A stretch of DNA of 64,000 nt, taken from positions 682,001 to 746,000 of the forward strand of contig CAVWIZ010000008.1 in NCBI GenBank assembly GCA_963755195.1, given 5' to 3'. This document shows, piece after piece, positions 29,865 to 39,000 of this stretch. Each line of letters starts with the position of its first letter. Within the stretch, counting starts at the first letter, position 1. The notes below the pieces were generated by a model. It had not been told where the DNA came from, made no database searches, and saw nothing but the letters and a program-made list of their open reading frames with translations. A program made the position numbers and the translations under genes. Origin of the DNA: CAVQJU01 sp963755195. Its GTDB lineage: Bacteria; Acidobacteriota; Vicinamibacteria; Vicinamibacterales; CAVVIG01.

Positions 29865-30847
29865 CGAACCGTCGGCGATGCCGCCGGCTTCTCCGCCGAC
29901 CGCTGGGCGCTCAGGATGTTCGGCATCGCGTAGTTGCCTTCGTGGCACGCGTACTCGAAGACCTGCTGGCTGCGATCCTTCCTGGTCAGCTTCATCGTGA
30001 ACGTCCACGGCCGCACCCAGGTGTGCGGGGCCTCGAGCGTCACGCTCCAGTCCACCGCCGTCGCCGACAGCGGCTTGAAACGCTCGGTCATCTTCAGGTC
30101 GTCGCTCGCGCCGCGATAGGCGCTGCGCGACGTGAAGTTCGTGGTCTCGACGACCAGCGTGTCGCCTTCCCAACGGCCGCGGGCGTCGCCGAGATCGAGA
30201 CGGATGGCCTTGCCGAGGTGCGGACGGCCGTCGAGCGGAATGACGCGCGTTTCGTGAATCATCTCGTAGCGGATGGCCGCCCAGCCCTGGCCCTGCTCGA
30301 TCTCATAGTTGCTGCCGTAGCCGGCCGGCATCATCGAGTTCGGAATGCCGCGCGTGATGCAGCGATCGTAGAGGCCCATGTCCTCGTAGCTGTCGAACGG
30401 GCCGAGCGGGTTGGCGTTCGTGCTGATGCCGCGCTGCGGGCGCCGCAGACGCTCCTGCCCTTCCGGCGTCAGCGCGGGGATCCTCCCGTCTGGCGGATCG
30501 GTCACGAGCCAGACGCGGCTGTTCCGGCGCTGGAATGAATCGAAAATCAGATGAGTCGGAGGCCGGAGGCCGCCGGCGAATTCCGTGCCCGCGACGCCCG
30601 CATTGAACTGCTCGGTGCGCTGCTCGTTGATCTTCTTCAGCTCGGCAGGCGTGATGTCTTCCATCCGGCGGCCGGCGAATTCAGACGGCCGTTCGAGCGG
30701 CGTCCCCGTCTCATCGTCGTTGCTGTAGACACCGCTGAGATCCGGATCGCCCCACGGCGTGCGAGGCGTCTTGAACGTCTGGGCGGACGTGAGAGCCACG
30801 GCGACGAGCGTGAGCAGTGCGGCGGTCACGACAAATCGGTTCAACAT
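29861..30847 (-). CDS. Secreted protein of unknown function (WEGD-motif family), last gene of the MetE-like operon
   Basis: A 328-residue exported protein; start ATG 30847 (GGAG 6 bases upstream) is preferred to an in-frame GTG at 30853. Signal peptide MLNRFVVTAALLTLVAVALTSAQ. The mature protein begins PRTPWGDPDLSGVYSNDDETGTPLERP, a pattern common in acidobacterial secreted proteins. It later contains RWEGDTLVVETTNF, a motif also seen as KWEGDMLRIETSHL in the protein at 42369 and in weaker form at 40478. I recognise no enzyme domain. It lies 19 bp after the SMP-30 gene and ends at a stop codon overlapping that of NmrA. Position suggests a periplasmic or surface partner of the catabolic operon. 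Confidence 0.75.
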   Translation of the reverse strand: MLNRFVVTAALLTLVAVALTSAQTFKTPRTPWGDPDLSGVYSNDDETGTPLERPSEFAGRRMEDITPAELKKINEQRTEQFNAGVAGTEFAGGLRPPTHLIFDSFQRRNSRVWLVTDPPDGRIPALTPEGQERLRRPQRGISTNANPLGPFDSYEDMGLYDRCITRGIPNSMMPAGYGSNYEIEQGQGWAAIRYEMIHETRVIPLDGRPHLGKAIRLDLGDARGRWEGDTLVVETTNFTSRSAYRGASDDLKMTERFKPLSATAVDWSVTLEAPHTWVRPWTFTMKLTRKDRSQQVFEYACHEGNYAMPNILSAQRSAEKPAASPTVR

Positions 30848-30866
30848 GGCCACTCCAGGCGGAACA

Positions 30867-31733
30867 CTACGGTTTCATATCCGACAGATCGTACGCCGAC
30901 ACTCTGTTGAGACCCAGGTGAGGAACAACGAGACGGTTGCGGTCCGCAACGAACGCGATGTCCGCCGGCTGCGCGGCGAGCGTCCTGACGAGACGCACCT
31001 CTCCCTTCGAGTTTACGTGAAAGAGCCGTCCGCCGCCGACGTCGCTGACGATGTACCCGCCGCGGCCGTCCGCTTCGATGCCGTCCGGCGTGCCGATCGA
31101 CCCGGTCGTCACCTGCGTCAGCGCCTTCGTGGTCAAGTCGATCGCAAATAGCGACCCCGGCGTGCCCCCGCCGCCGCGGCCCGGACGGCCGTCCGTCGCG
31201 ACGATCAGCCTGTTGCCGTCGACGAGCACGCCGTTCGGCAGCTCGAGCTGCGGCGACTCCACGAAGACCGAGGCCGCTCCGTGACGGACCACCCACACGC
31301 GATTCTGAAACGAGTCCGTGGCGTAGATGGCGCCGTCGGTTCCGGTCGCGACGTCGTTCAGGAACCTGGCGTCCGCGATCGTGACGCGTGAGCTGATGCG
31401 GACGGCCGCGATATCGATACCAACGACTTCGTCGATATCGGCGACATACAGCGTGCGCTGATGCGCGCGCATCCCCTTGGGCGCATTGAGGCCGCTGATC
31501 CATTTCGCGTCGACGAGCTTGCCGTCGAGCGTGAGCTTCGCGATCCGGCCGTTGCCGTCGCGCGCGGCTGCGTCGCCGCCGATTTGCGAAGAGAAGAGAA
31601 ATCCTGACGGCGCGTCGAAGTAGACGCTCTCGGGGCTGTCCATGCCTTCGGTGACGGTCCACACGGGCGCGGCCGGCGTCGGCGCCTGCGCGAGCGCGGC
31701 GGCGACAAGAACCGCGGAAAGAACAGCTCTCAT
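30867..31733 (-). CDS. SMP-30/gluconolactonase-like secreted beta-propeller
   Basis: A 288-residue protein. Start ATG 31733 overlaps the TGA stop of the upstream gene by one base (TGATG), and a short signal peptide (MRAVLSAVLVAAALAQ) follows directly. Propeller strands are seen in ESVYFDAPSGFLFSSQIGG, GTDGAIYATDSFQNRVWVV, LPNGVLVDGNRLIVATDG and TPDGIEADGRGGYIVSDVGG. The Glu of PESVYFD and the Asn/Asp positions in FLNDVATG, LPNGVLVD and PDGIEAD match metal ligands of SMP-30 lactonases. In catabolic operons such proteins hydrolyse sugar lactones made by a Gfo/Idh/MocA or other dehydrogenase, which fits the neighbours. A Gly-rich insert (GRPGRGGGGTPG) lies near residue 175. Confidence 0.75.
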   Translation of the reverse strand: MRAVLSAVLVAAALAQAPTPAAPVWTVTEGMDSPESVYFDAPSGFLFSSQIGGDAAARDGNGRIAKLTLDGKLVDAKWISGLNAPKGMRAHQRTLYVADIDEVVGIDIAAVRISSRVTIADARFLNDVATGTDGAIYATDSFQNRVWVVRHGAASVFVESPQLELPNGVLVDGNRLIVATDGRPGRGGGGTPGSLFAIDLTTKALTQVTTGSIGTPDGIEADGRGGYIVSDVGGGRLFHVNSKGEVRLVRTLAAQPADIAFVADRNRLVVPHLGLNRVSAYDLSDMKP

Positions 31734-32944
31734 CACGCCAGCTGCTCTTTCACCCACTCGAGCTCGCGGCAGACGTATTCAACGATGTCGCCCGTCTTCA
31801 GGTGATCCGGGAGCACGTCCCAGGTGTAGGTTTCGATTTCGAGCTGGCGCGAGAGCGGCGTCTTCTTGTGCATGGCGAGCGCCTGCTCGATCGCGAACTG
31901 CGTCGACTTGAACGGCCCGAGGTCTTTCAGGAAGATCGGGACGTGGAAGTGCGACCTCCACTGCCGCGGCGTCTTGTCCTTGTCCCAGCCTTCGAACGCG
32001 TCTTCGAGATTCATGAAATGCTCGAGGTGATCCCCGCGACACTCGACCGTCTGCGACAGATAGACCGTTTTGGCAAAGTGCTTCAGCGCTTCGATCTTTT
32101 CATCGGAGACTTCGCCGATAAACATCGACGCGGCTTCCTGAAGCTTCACGATCGGGATCCCCGCGTCGACCAGCTTCTGCAGCGACACCGGGATGTCTTC
32201 GAAGCCGACGGCCTGATGGCCGATGTCGAACACGACGCCCAGATGGCGGCGTAGTGCGGCAATCGCCGTGTCCATCGGAATGTTGGCCAATTTGCTCAGG
32301 CGCGCCGCGGCTTTGCCGGTGTAGAGGTGCTCGCGGAAATAGGCGATCGTCTCGTCGGTCGTCTCCAGGTGGCAGCGCGGCTCCGGCTCGAGGCCGAGTG
32401 TAATGAGCTTCCCCGTCTCCCGCTCAAGCTCCACAAGATGGGCGCAGACGCGGATCACGTTCTCGGTGAACTTGTCGACAACGTCCTGTCCGGTGACCCT
32501 CGGCTTGAAGCCGAGCGGCGCGGTCTGAATCGACGGCGCGATGTGCGGGGGACAAATGTCCGCGAGGATGTCCGCGACGTTGCACGTGTACACGGTCCGC
32601 TCCTCGGACCGCCAGTCCGGCTCGTAGACCTTCTCCTTGACGATCGTGTTCTTGAACGCGCCGTAGACAAACGCGTTGGCCGTGTAGACGTACATGTCGT
32701 TGTCGTTGAGGAACGACTTGAGCTTCTGGCGCTCCGCCTTGCTGCCGGCCAGGGTGGCCACGGTGGGCGCGGACAGCCGAATGCACACGCCGAAGGGTTG
32801 ATTCGGCGAGATGCGCTTCTTGACCTGCGGCAGATACGTCTGCAGGCTGTTCCATAGCTGATCCCAATCGTCCGCGGGGTGAACGAGGGTGGAGTACGTG
32901 AGATGACCGAGGCCGTGTCCGAGGTCCATGTGATGGAGCTCCAA
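31733..32944 (-). CDS. EboE-like xylose-isomerase-type TIM-barrel protein
   Basis: A 403-residue cytoplasmic protein. The N-terminal HLTYSTLVHPADDWDQLWNSL, FGVCIRLSAPT, YVYTANAFVYGAFK and VYEPDWRSEERTVYT strongly recall EboE, the TIM-barrel protein of the ebo metabolite-traffic cluster. Candidate metal ligands lie on GLEPEPRC (Glu), VVFDIGHQAVGFED (Asp, His) and VECRGDHLEHF (His/Glu), as in the sugar-phosphate isomerase/epimerase (AP endonuclease 2) superfamily. No other ebo genes (EboA, EboC prenyltransferase, EboD dehydroquinate-synthase-like) are in the window, so the role here is probably an isomerase or lyase step of the surrounding catabolic operon. It is coupled to the SMP-30 gene by a 1-base overlap and starts 9 bp after the Gfo/Idh/MocA gene. 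Confidence 0.7.
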   Translation of the reverse strand: MELHHMDLGHGLGHLTYSTLVHPADDWDQLWNSLQTYLPQVKKRISPNQPFGVCIRLSAPTVATLAGSKAERQKLKSFLNDNDMYVYTANAFVYGAFKNTIVKEKVYEPDWRSEERTVYTCNVADILADICPPHIAPSIQTAPLGFKPRVTGQDVVDKFTENVIRVCAHLVELERETGKLITLGLEPEPRCHLETTDETIAYFREHLYTGKAAARLSKLANIPMDTAIAALRRHLGVVFDIGHQAVGFEDIPVSLQKLVDAGIPIVKLQEAASMFIGEVSDEKIEALKHFAKTVYLSQTVECRGDHLEHFMNLEDAFEGWDKDKTPRQWRSHFHVPIFLKDLGPFKSTQFAIEQALAMHKKTPLSRQLEIETYTWDVLPDHLKTGDIVEYVCRELEWVKEQLA

Positions 32945-32953
32945 AGTGAAACG

Positions 32954-33979
32954 TCAAGTTATCTGTTCAATCTTCCCCGTCGCCGCGGATCGCACCACGG
33001 CTTCAGTGACAGCGGCGCCGTGAATCATTTCATCGAGCGGAATCGGGAAGGCGGGGCCGCCGCTCGCGGCCCGGCCGAACGCCTCGAGACACGCGCGCGT
33101 GACGTCGAGCCTGTCCGCTTCCCAGACCCGGGCGTCGCCTTTGATCGGCTGAAACTTGCACGTGCCGAACAGCCGCGTCCGGCGTTCTTCGGACGACGCG
33201 CCCGCGACGTGCGTCATGCCTTCGAGCCGCACCGAGCCCTTCGACCCGAACACCTGGAAGCTGAAGCCCGGGCCTGTCGCCGTCATCGTGCCGAGATACC
33301 CAGACATCCCGTCCTTCATCCGGAAGAGCATCGAGGTCGTGTCGTCGCTGTCCACCTGCACCACGCGGCGGAAGCTCTGGCAGTAGACCTGCGAGATGGG
33401 ACCGCAGAGATCGATCATGCCGTCGATGGCGTGGACGCCCATCGGCGTCAGCGCGCCGCACGGTGTTTCGTGCTTGTCTGCGCGCCAGGCGTCCGGCTTG
33501 AGCGCGAGCCCATTGGGAAACGTCATCGTCGCCTCCACGTGAAGAATCGTCCCGAGCTCGCCCGTCTCGACCTGCTGGCGGAGCTTCGTCATCTCGGGAT
33601 GGAACCGCCGGTTGTAGCCGAGGCCGAGCGTGACACCGGCCTGCCTGGCCGCCGCGACGGAGGTTTCGGCATCCGCCTTCGTCAGCGCGAACGGCTTCTC
33701 GCAGAACACATGCTTGCCGGCCTTCGCGGCCGCGATGACTTCCTGCGTGTGGAGCGAGTGGGGCGTCGCGAGCACGACCGCCTGCACCGACGGATCGGCC
33801 AGCACCTGCTCGTAGTTCCCGTGCAGCGTGAGCTTCTGGGCGTCGGCGAACGCCTTCAGCTCAGGCGAGATCGTGCGCGACGTGCCGGCGACGAACCGAA
33901 GGTCGCCGCTCACGCCCTGCACCGACTCGACCAGCGTCTTGCCCCACCACCCCATCCCGACAATCGCCGCTTTGATCAT
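32954..33979 (-). CDS. Gfo/Idh/MocA-family oxidoreductase
   Basis: A 341-residue NAD(P)-dependent dehydrogenase. The N-terminal Rossmann fold is shown by AAIVGMGWWGKTL, AVVLATPHSLHTQEVIAAAKAGKHVFCEKPFALT (EKP motif with catalytic Lys) and GLGYNRRFHPEM. The C-terminal alpha/beta domain follows with GVHAIDGMIDLCGP, where the conserved Asp and His of the active site lie, and GYLGTMTATGPGFSFQVFGSKGSV. Length and order match glucose-fructose oxidoreductase/inositol dehydrogenase relatives. It is the second gene of the operon, 23 bp after the MetE-like gene, and is probably the oxidation step before the TIM barrel and lactonase. No signal peptide, so it acts in the cytoplasm. Confidence 0.85.
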   Translation of the reverse strand: MIKAAIVGMGWWGKTLVESVQGVSGDLRFVAGTSRTISPELKAFADAQKLTLHGNYEQVLADPSVQAVVLATPHSLHTQEVIAAAKAGKHVFCEKPFALTKADAETSVAAARQAGVTLGLGYNRRFHPEMTKLRQQVETGELGTILHVEATMTFPNGLALKPDAWRADKHETPCGALTPMGVHAIDGMIDLCGPISQVYCQSFRRVVQVDSDDTTSMLFRMKDGMSGYLGTMTATGPGFSFQVFGSKGSVRLEGMTHVAGASSEERRTRLFGTCKFQPIKGDARVWEADRLDVTRACLEAFGRAASGGPAFPIPLDEMIHGAAVTEAVVRSAATGKIEQIT

Positions 33980-33980
33980 C

Positions 33981-34000
33981 CCTAACCCCTAGCCCCTAAC
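33981..34000 (-). repeat. Short TTAGGGG-like tandem repeat in the ribosome-binding region
   Basis: On the coding strand this 20-bp gap reads as three near copies of a TTAGGGG/CTAGGGG heptamer directly before ATG 33979. The G-rich units may serve as redundant Shine-Dalgarno sites or could fold into a G-quadruplex. Confidence 0.5.
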
Positions 34001-34002
34001 CT

Positions 34003-35184
34003 CTACGTGGTGCGTATGAGCGACATCCGCGGATCGGCCGCCAGGCTCTCGGTGTAGGGAATCCCGAGTTCCTTCTTGACGACATTCACGCCCTGCACGA
34101 GCGCCACCATCTTGTAGAAGGCGTGGCGGCGGCTCATGCCTTCGCGGCCCATGCCGCAGTCGGACGAGAGGACCAGCCGTTCTGCCGGGATCACCTTGAG
34201 GGCGTCGCGCACGAGCGTCGCGACCTCCTCGGGCGACTCCACCTGCAGTGTGTGATGGTCGATCGCGCCGATGCCGACCTTCATCTTGGTGATGTGCTTG
34301 CCGACATCCGCCAAGTCCGCGCAGTTGCTGCTCTTCATCTCGAACGTGATGACGTCCGCGTCCACCTGGTTGAGGAGTTCCAAGGCCGGCTTGTACGTCT
34401 GGACCGCCGAGAACATGCGCTGCTGCGACGGGTTGCCCCAGCACGTGTGGCACCAGACTTCGGTCTTCGCGCGGAGACCTTTGACGGTGTTGTTGAACAC
34501 CTTCAGCATGAACTCGGGGTTGATGACCGGGTCTTTGTAGCCCCGCGCCGCGAGCAGATGAATCTGCGGCTCCTCCATCTGGATCACCTGGCAGCCGGCA
34601 TCGGCGAGGTCGTGCAGTTCCTGGTTGAACGCTTCGCTCATCGCCATGATCCGCGACGGGAGGTCCTTGTAGTGCTCGTCCTGTACCGCAAACGCCACGA
34701 GCTCGGGCGTGACGGTGCCGAACTTGACGGGCTTCGTGGTGAGGCGCTGCGCCGCTTTGAAGATCTCCGCGTATTGCATTTCGCCGGGGCCAATCGGCCC
34801 GACGATCTTCGGCATCACGCGCGCTTCGAGGTAATCGTGGAGAATGTGCCCGCGCGGAAACCCGATGCCGCCCGCGCCGACCCGCGCCAGTTTCGGATGC
34901 GTCGCGTCGAATCCGGACATGTGGTGCGGCGGATAGCTCGTCCAGCTCTGGCCGCCGACGTCCTGGTCGAACCGGCAGTCGCCGTCGGTCACGATGTCGA
35001 GGCCCGCAACCTCCTGTTCGCGCAGGTAGACCGAGAGCGCGTCCACGTATTGCTCGCGGAACCGGCTGATGACCATCGCGTCGAGAAACGACTTGAGGCC
35101 GAGATTTTCGGTGTACCAGCTCGGGCGCGGCAGCGAACCCGTCACGGTCGTCGGCATCACGGTGCCGGCAGTAGCTTTCAGCAT
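34003..35184 (-). CDS. MetE-like (cobalamin-independent methionine synthase catalytic domain) protein, first gene of operon
   Basis: A 393-residue protein equivalent to only the C-terminal catalytic half of MetE. Landmarks: TTVTGSLPRPSWY at the N-terminus, AGLDIVTDGD, CQVIQMEEPQIH, EVWCHTCWGN (His-x-Cys zinc ligands), DVITFEMKSSN (Glu position) and LSSDCGMGREG (third Cys ligand). The folate-binding N-terminal half of MetE is absent. Such core-MetE proteins are known or suspected to use methyl donors other than methyltetrahydrofolate. It is the first gene of a five-gene operon (to 29861) that looks catabolic, so methyl removal from a substrate, or thiol-directed chemistry, is as likely as methionine synthesis. 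The operator-like element at 35247-35263 lies 63 bp upstream of the start. Confidence 0.8.
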   Translation of the reverse strand: MLKATAGTVMPTTVTGSLPRPSWYTENLGLKSFLDAMVISRFREQYVDALSVYLREQEVAGLDIVTDGDCRFDQDVGGQSWTSYPPHHMSGFDATHPKLARVGAGGIGFPRGHILHDYLEARVMPKIVGPIGPGEMQYAEIFKAAQRLTTKPVKFGTVTPELVAFAVQDEHYKDLPSRIMAMSEAFNQELHDLADAGCQVIQMEEPQIHLLAARGYKDPVINPEFMLKVFNNTVKGLRAKTEVWCHTCWGNPSQQRMFSAVQTYKPALELLNQVDADVITFEMKSSNCADLADVGKHITKMKVGIGAIDHHTLQVESPEEVATLVRDALKVIPAERLVLSSDCGMGREGMSRRHAFYKMVALVQGVNVVKKELGIPYTESLAADPRMSLIRTT

Positions 35185-35246
35185 GATTGAACACCCCTCT
35201 GGAATCGTAGTCGCATGGACAACATACGATCATGTCACGCGGAAAT

Positions 35247-35263
35247 GTACAGTGTCAATGCAC
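35247..35263. promoter_or_regulatory. 17-bp operator-like inverted repeat between the MetE-like operon and the XRE-cupin gene
   Basis: GTACAGTGTCAATGCAC on the top strand; on the bottom strand GTGCATTGACACTGTAC contains a perfect TTGACA (-35) for the leftward operon. It differs at two bases from the element at 43334-43350. Position over the -35 suggests repression. The likely binder is the XRE-cupin protein encoded 54 bp to the right. Confidence 0.6.
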
Positions 35264-35316
35264 ACGCCGCGTCCCGAGAGCACTTCCTCAGAGTTTCTGT
35301 AATAATCCGTGACCTG

Positions 35317-35991
35317 ATGGCGACAAAAGGGCGCAAGCCCGAACGGGACAGCAACAAGTCCGCCGCCAGCCGGGCCAAGGCCGCGAGCGGCATCGGTCCC
35401 AGGTTGCGACAGGCACGCGAGCAAAAGAAGATGTCGGTCCGGGGATTGGCTCGCTATGTCGGCGTCTCGCCGAGTCTAGTGTCGCAGATCGAGCGCGGCC
35501 GTGTCATGCCGTCCGTCGGAACGCTCTATGCGATCGCGAACGAGCTTGGCCTGGTCGTCGACGACCTCTTCACCGGCACGCAGCCACGCAGCAAGGGCCG
35601 CGAGCGGGTCGAGACGGCCGCCGATATCCAGAATCCCGTGCTGAAGATCGGGCAACGCAAACGAATCCGCCTCGCCGATGGCGTGCAGTGGGAACGTCTG
35701 ACGCCGACGCCTGACCAGGACGTCGAATTCCTGGTGGTGTCCTATAACATCGGCGCCGAATCGTGTGCGAAGGACGCGTTGATCCGCCACGGCGGCAAGG
35801 AGTACACGTTCATGATTCGAGGCCGGCTCGGGATCAAGATCGGCTTCGAGGAATTCGAGCTCGGCCCTGGAGATTCCATCGCGTTTGACGCGCAGATGCC
35901 CCATCGCCTCTGGACCATCGGCCAGGAACCGGCCGAAGCCATCTGGGTGGTCCTCAATCGTCACGGCGACAATCGCGTTCAGCCGTCCTGA
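35317..35991 (+). CDS. XRE-family transcriptional regulator with C-terminal cupin domain
   Basis: A 224-residue regulator. I start at ATG 35317, after which a basic, Ser/Ala/Lys-rich arm (MATKGRKPERDSNKSAASRA) leads into the helix-turn-helix: IGPRLRQAREQKKMSVRGLA, GVSPSLVSQIERGRVMPSVG and TLYAIANELGLVVDDLF. Residues 145-220 are a cupin_2 barrel with ESCAKDALIRHGGKEYTFMI and FELGPGDSIAFDAQMPHRLW, carrying the usual His/Glu/His ligand positions. XRE-cupin proteins (for example PuuR or SutR types) sense small metabolites and usually repress adjacent catabolic genes. It is divergent from the MetE-like operon, with the 17-bp element between them. TAATAAT at 35300-35306 is a possible -10. The frame is open further upstream to 35215, across the operator, which I consider unlikely. 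Confidence 0.85.
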   Translation: MATKGRKPERDSNKSAASRAKAASGIGPRLRQAREQKKMSVRGLARYVGVSPSLVSQIERGRVMPSVGTLYAIANELGLVVDDLFTGTQPRSKGRERVETAADIQNPVLKIGQRKRIRLADGVQWERLTPTPDQDVEFLVVSYNIGAESCAKDALIRHGGKEYTFMIRGRLGIKIGFEEFELGPGDSIAFDAQMPHRLWTIGQEPAEAIWVVLNRHGDNRVQPS

Positions 35992-36011
35992 CATCGTTCG
36001 GGTGCAACAAA

Positions 36012-36041
36012 AAGGCCCGCCCTCTTGCGAGAGCGGGCCTT
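36012..36041 (-). terminator. Rho-independent terminator of the third TonB receptor
   Basis: AAGGCCCGC (36012-36020) pairs with GCGGGCCTT (36033-36041), extended by CTC/GAG across a small bulge. Read leftwards the hairpin is followed by TTTTTG, an intrinsic terminator 55 bp beyond the receptor stop. It may also stop the convergent XRE-cupin transcript, though the U run is on the other side. Confidence 0.8.
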
Positions 36042-36095
36042 CAGAAGAACCGAAAAGTTTGACGCTACCGGCTCGTTGACGCCGGTCTTTCCAAT

Positions 36096-39000
36096 TTAGA
36101 AATCGTATCGAACCGCAAACTTCACGAACCTCGGCTGGATGACGGTCAGCGGCAGCCGCCAGACCGGGCCGAACGATCCGAGTTCCGCGATCACCGCGTC
36201 CGAGTTGAACGCGTTATAGAGGTCGAGGTTCAGATCGAACTTTCCCTTCCCGACATTCAGGACCTTCGTGAACCGCAGATCGATCTGGTTGAGCCGGTCG
36301 CCCCACATCGTGCCGGGCTGGATCAGGTTCACGTTGGCCTGAGCGTTGGTGAACTGCCGCGGCAGGTCCGTCGTCGCCAGCCGGTTCCCGTTGTTGTAGA
36401 TGTTGGTCGCCGGGACCTGCGGGCCGGGCAGGCTCTGGAACGTACCGGCCACGCGGATGCCCCACCACGGCGTGAGATAGCTGGCGAGGCCCTTGTAGAG
36501 CGGTTGAACCGGCGTCTCCTGGTGACAGAAGGATTGCGAACTGAGCGAGCCGAGCGGCGCAATGGGCGCCTGGACTCCGGCCGGTAACGCCGCCGGAATC
36601 GACAGCACCTCTGGCACGGCAGCGACGATCGCGCAGTTGTCCGTCATCCCCTTGCCGGCGCTGACGCCGCCCTGGAGGAGCAGACCGTTCCGCAGCCGCG
36701 CGTCCACGCTCACATCGAAGCCGTCCCAGTGCTGGAACACAGCGCCGAAGGTGTCGGCGCTCTTCATGACGTTCTTGGGCGCGACGACGAAGTTGGGATC
36801 GTAGAGGCCACCGATCTTCTGTCCGGCGTTCGGGAGCGTGAAGCCATTGCCGGTGTTGCTGGGCACCGTCACCGAGAACTGCGTGAAGTCGCTCGCGGCG
36901 AGCGCCTCGTTGTCCAGCACGTTGAAGTTGCCGCCGATCCGCCTGAAGTATCCGATGTTGGCGGAGATACGCGGCGCAATCTGCTGCTGGACGCCGACCG
37001 AGAACTCCCAGTTGTAGGGCCGCACACCCCACCCCTGCATGATGGCCGGGGAGTACACCGTGCCCGGCACCGCCGTGCCGAACGTCGGAACGAGCCACTG
37101 CCCGCACTCGCCGTTCGCGGTGCTGATCGTCAGGTTGCAGTCCGGCACGAAGTTGCCCGTACGCGGATCTCCAGCACCGAAGAGCGAGTCGCTCCAGGAG
37201 CGGTTGGTCTGCGTCGAGATCGTCGAAGCCGGGTTGTTGGCTTGGGCGTAGCGGATCGAGTCCTGCTCGACCCCACGGCTGATGCTCGCCTTGATGGCCG
37301 TCTTGCCGTCGCCGAGCAGATCGTACGCCGCGGAGACGCGCGGATCGAAGTCCTTCCAGTTCGGCACGTTCTCGACCGCCGCAAAGGAGGTGTTTCGATT
37401 TGGCGCCCACTTGTGCGGTGCCGCCGTGAACGGCTCGGTGGACTCGTTCTGGAAATCGAGTCGGATGCCGCCGCTCAGCGTCAGCCGGTTTATCGTCCAT
37501 CGATCCTGCGCGTAGATGCCCAGGTTGTGGTTGAGATTCATCTGCCACCCATAGACCGGCGCCTGGACCGTGACGAATGCCGGCGCGCCCGCCGTGGTGG
37601 TGTACCAGATGCCGCCGGTGGAGTCGTTGTTGTCACCGCGCCAGAAATGGCCGCGCTGCAAGTCGAAGCCGACCTTGGCGTTGTGAGAGCCGGTGACGTA
37701 GCTCATCGAGCCAGTGAACGATTGCGACGGCAGGCGGTCGTCGTTATTCGCTCCCGTCGGCGCGCGGTAGAAGAAGTTGCCGGCCGTCTGCTCCGTAATC
37801 GAGATGCAGGCGGGGGCCAGCGAACCCTGCGACGGGCACTGGCCAACCAGTTCACGATTCAAGTCGATCGTATCCGGGCTCTCGCCCGCCATCACGCCCA
37901 CCTCGAACAGCACCTTGTTGGTCGCGGCATAGGTCCACTTCGTCGTGGACAGCTGCGTGTGCCACGTCGTGATACGTGCCGCTTCAGGCGACGCGGCGAA
38001 GATCTGGAGGAGCCAGTGCGGATCGACCTTGTACTGATAGGCGTACCAGCTCGAGATCTTCTGCTTGTCAGAGATCGCCCACGTGATCCGCCCGTTGTTA
38101 TCGTACGTGTAGGTGCCCGCGTACCCCTGCTTCGAGAGGTCGTTGGTCCGAGTGATCGCAGTTACGTCGGTCGGGTAATAGCGCGACGCGAGGTAGTACT
38201 CGTTCGTGAAGTAGCGCGACGTCGCGTAGAACCACAGCTTGTCCTGCTTGATGGGACCGCCGAAGGCGCCGTTGAGGTCGTACAGCGTCTTGAGCGTCGA
38301 CGACGCCGTCTGGACGCCCCGCGCCTTGAGGTTGTCCGTCACGTTCGAGGCCTGGAGCTTCGGACCCGAACCGTTCACGAGGAACGAGCCGCTGAACCGG
38401 TTGCCGCCCGACCGCGGAATCGCGTTCATGATCACGCCGTTGGTGCCGGTCTCCGCCATCTGACCGGACATCTGCACGTTCACCTCGTCGAACAGCAGCG
38501 GTGACAGGCTCATGTTGGTCAGGTTGGAGCTGATGTACATGTTGCCGATCCGCATGCCGTCGATGAGCGACACGCCATCTCCGGGGTTGTTGCCATGCGC
38601 GGAAACCTGGGCGCCGGTCTGGTCGCCGAGGACGCCGCCAACGTCGGTGTTCGATGCCCGGACGGCAGGCACGAGCGCCGCCATCTGGATCCACGACCCG
38701 CCGGAGGGGAGCTCCTTGAACGCCTGAGCCGTCATCGTCCGAGTCTGAGCGGCAGATTGAATATCGACGACCGGCGTTTCGCCCGTAATGGTGATGGTTT
38801 CGGCCAGGGCGCCCACTTTCAGCTCGGCGTTCACCTGGGCGTTGACCGCGACCGACACTTCCACGCCTTCCTGCCGGACCGTGCTGAAGCCCGCCAGGGT
38901 GAACGTGGCGGAGTAGATGCCGGGCGGGAGGTTCACGATTCGATACTGCCCCGCGCCGTCAGTGACGGCGGTGCGCAGCTTTTCGATGAGCGCCGGACTT

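Noticed and set aside
36729..38504. A 591-codon rightward open frame opposite the third TonB receptor
   Set aside because: Antisense shadow with Arg/Val-rich, low-complexity composition; the receptor frame is intact and shows all family motifs.
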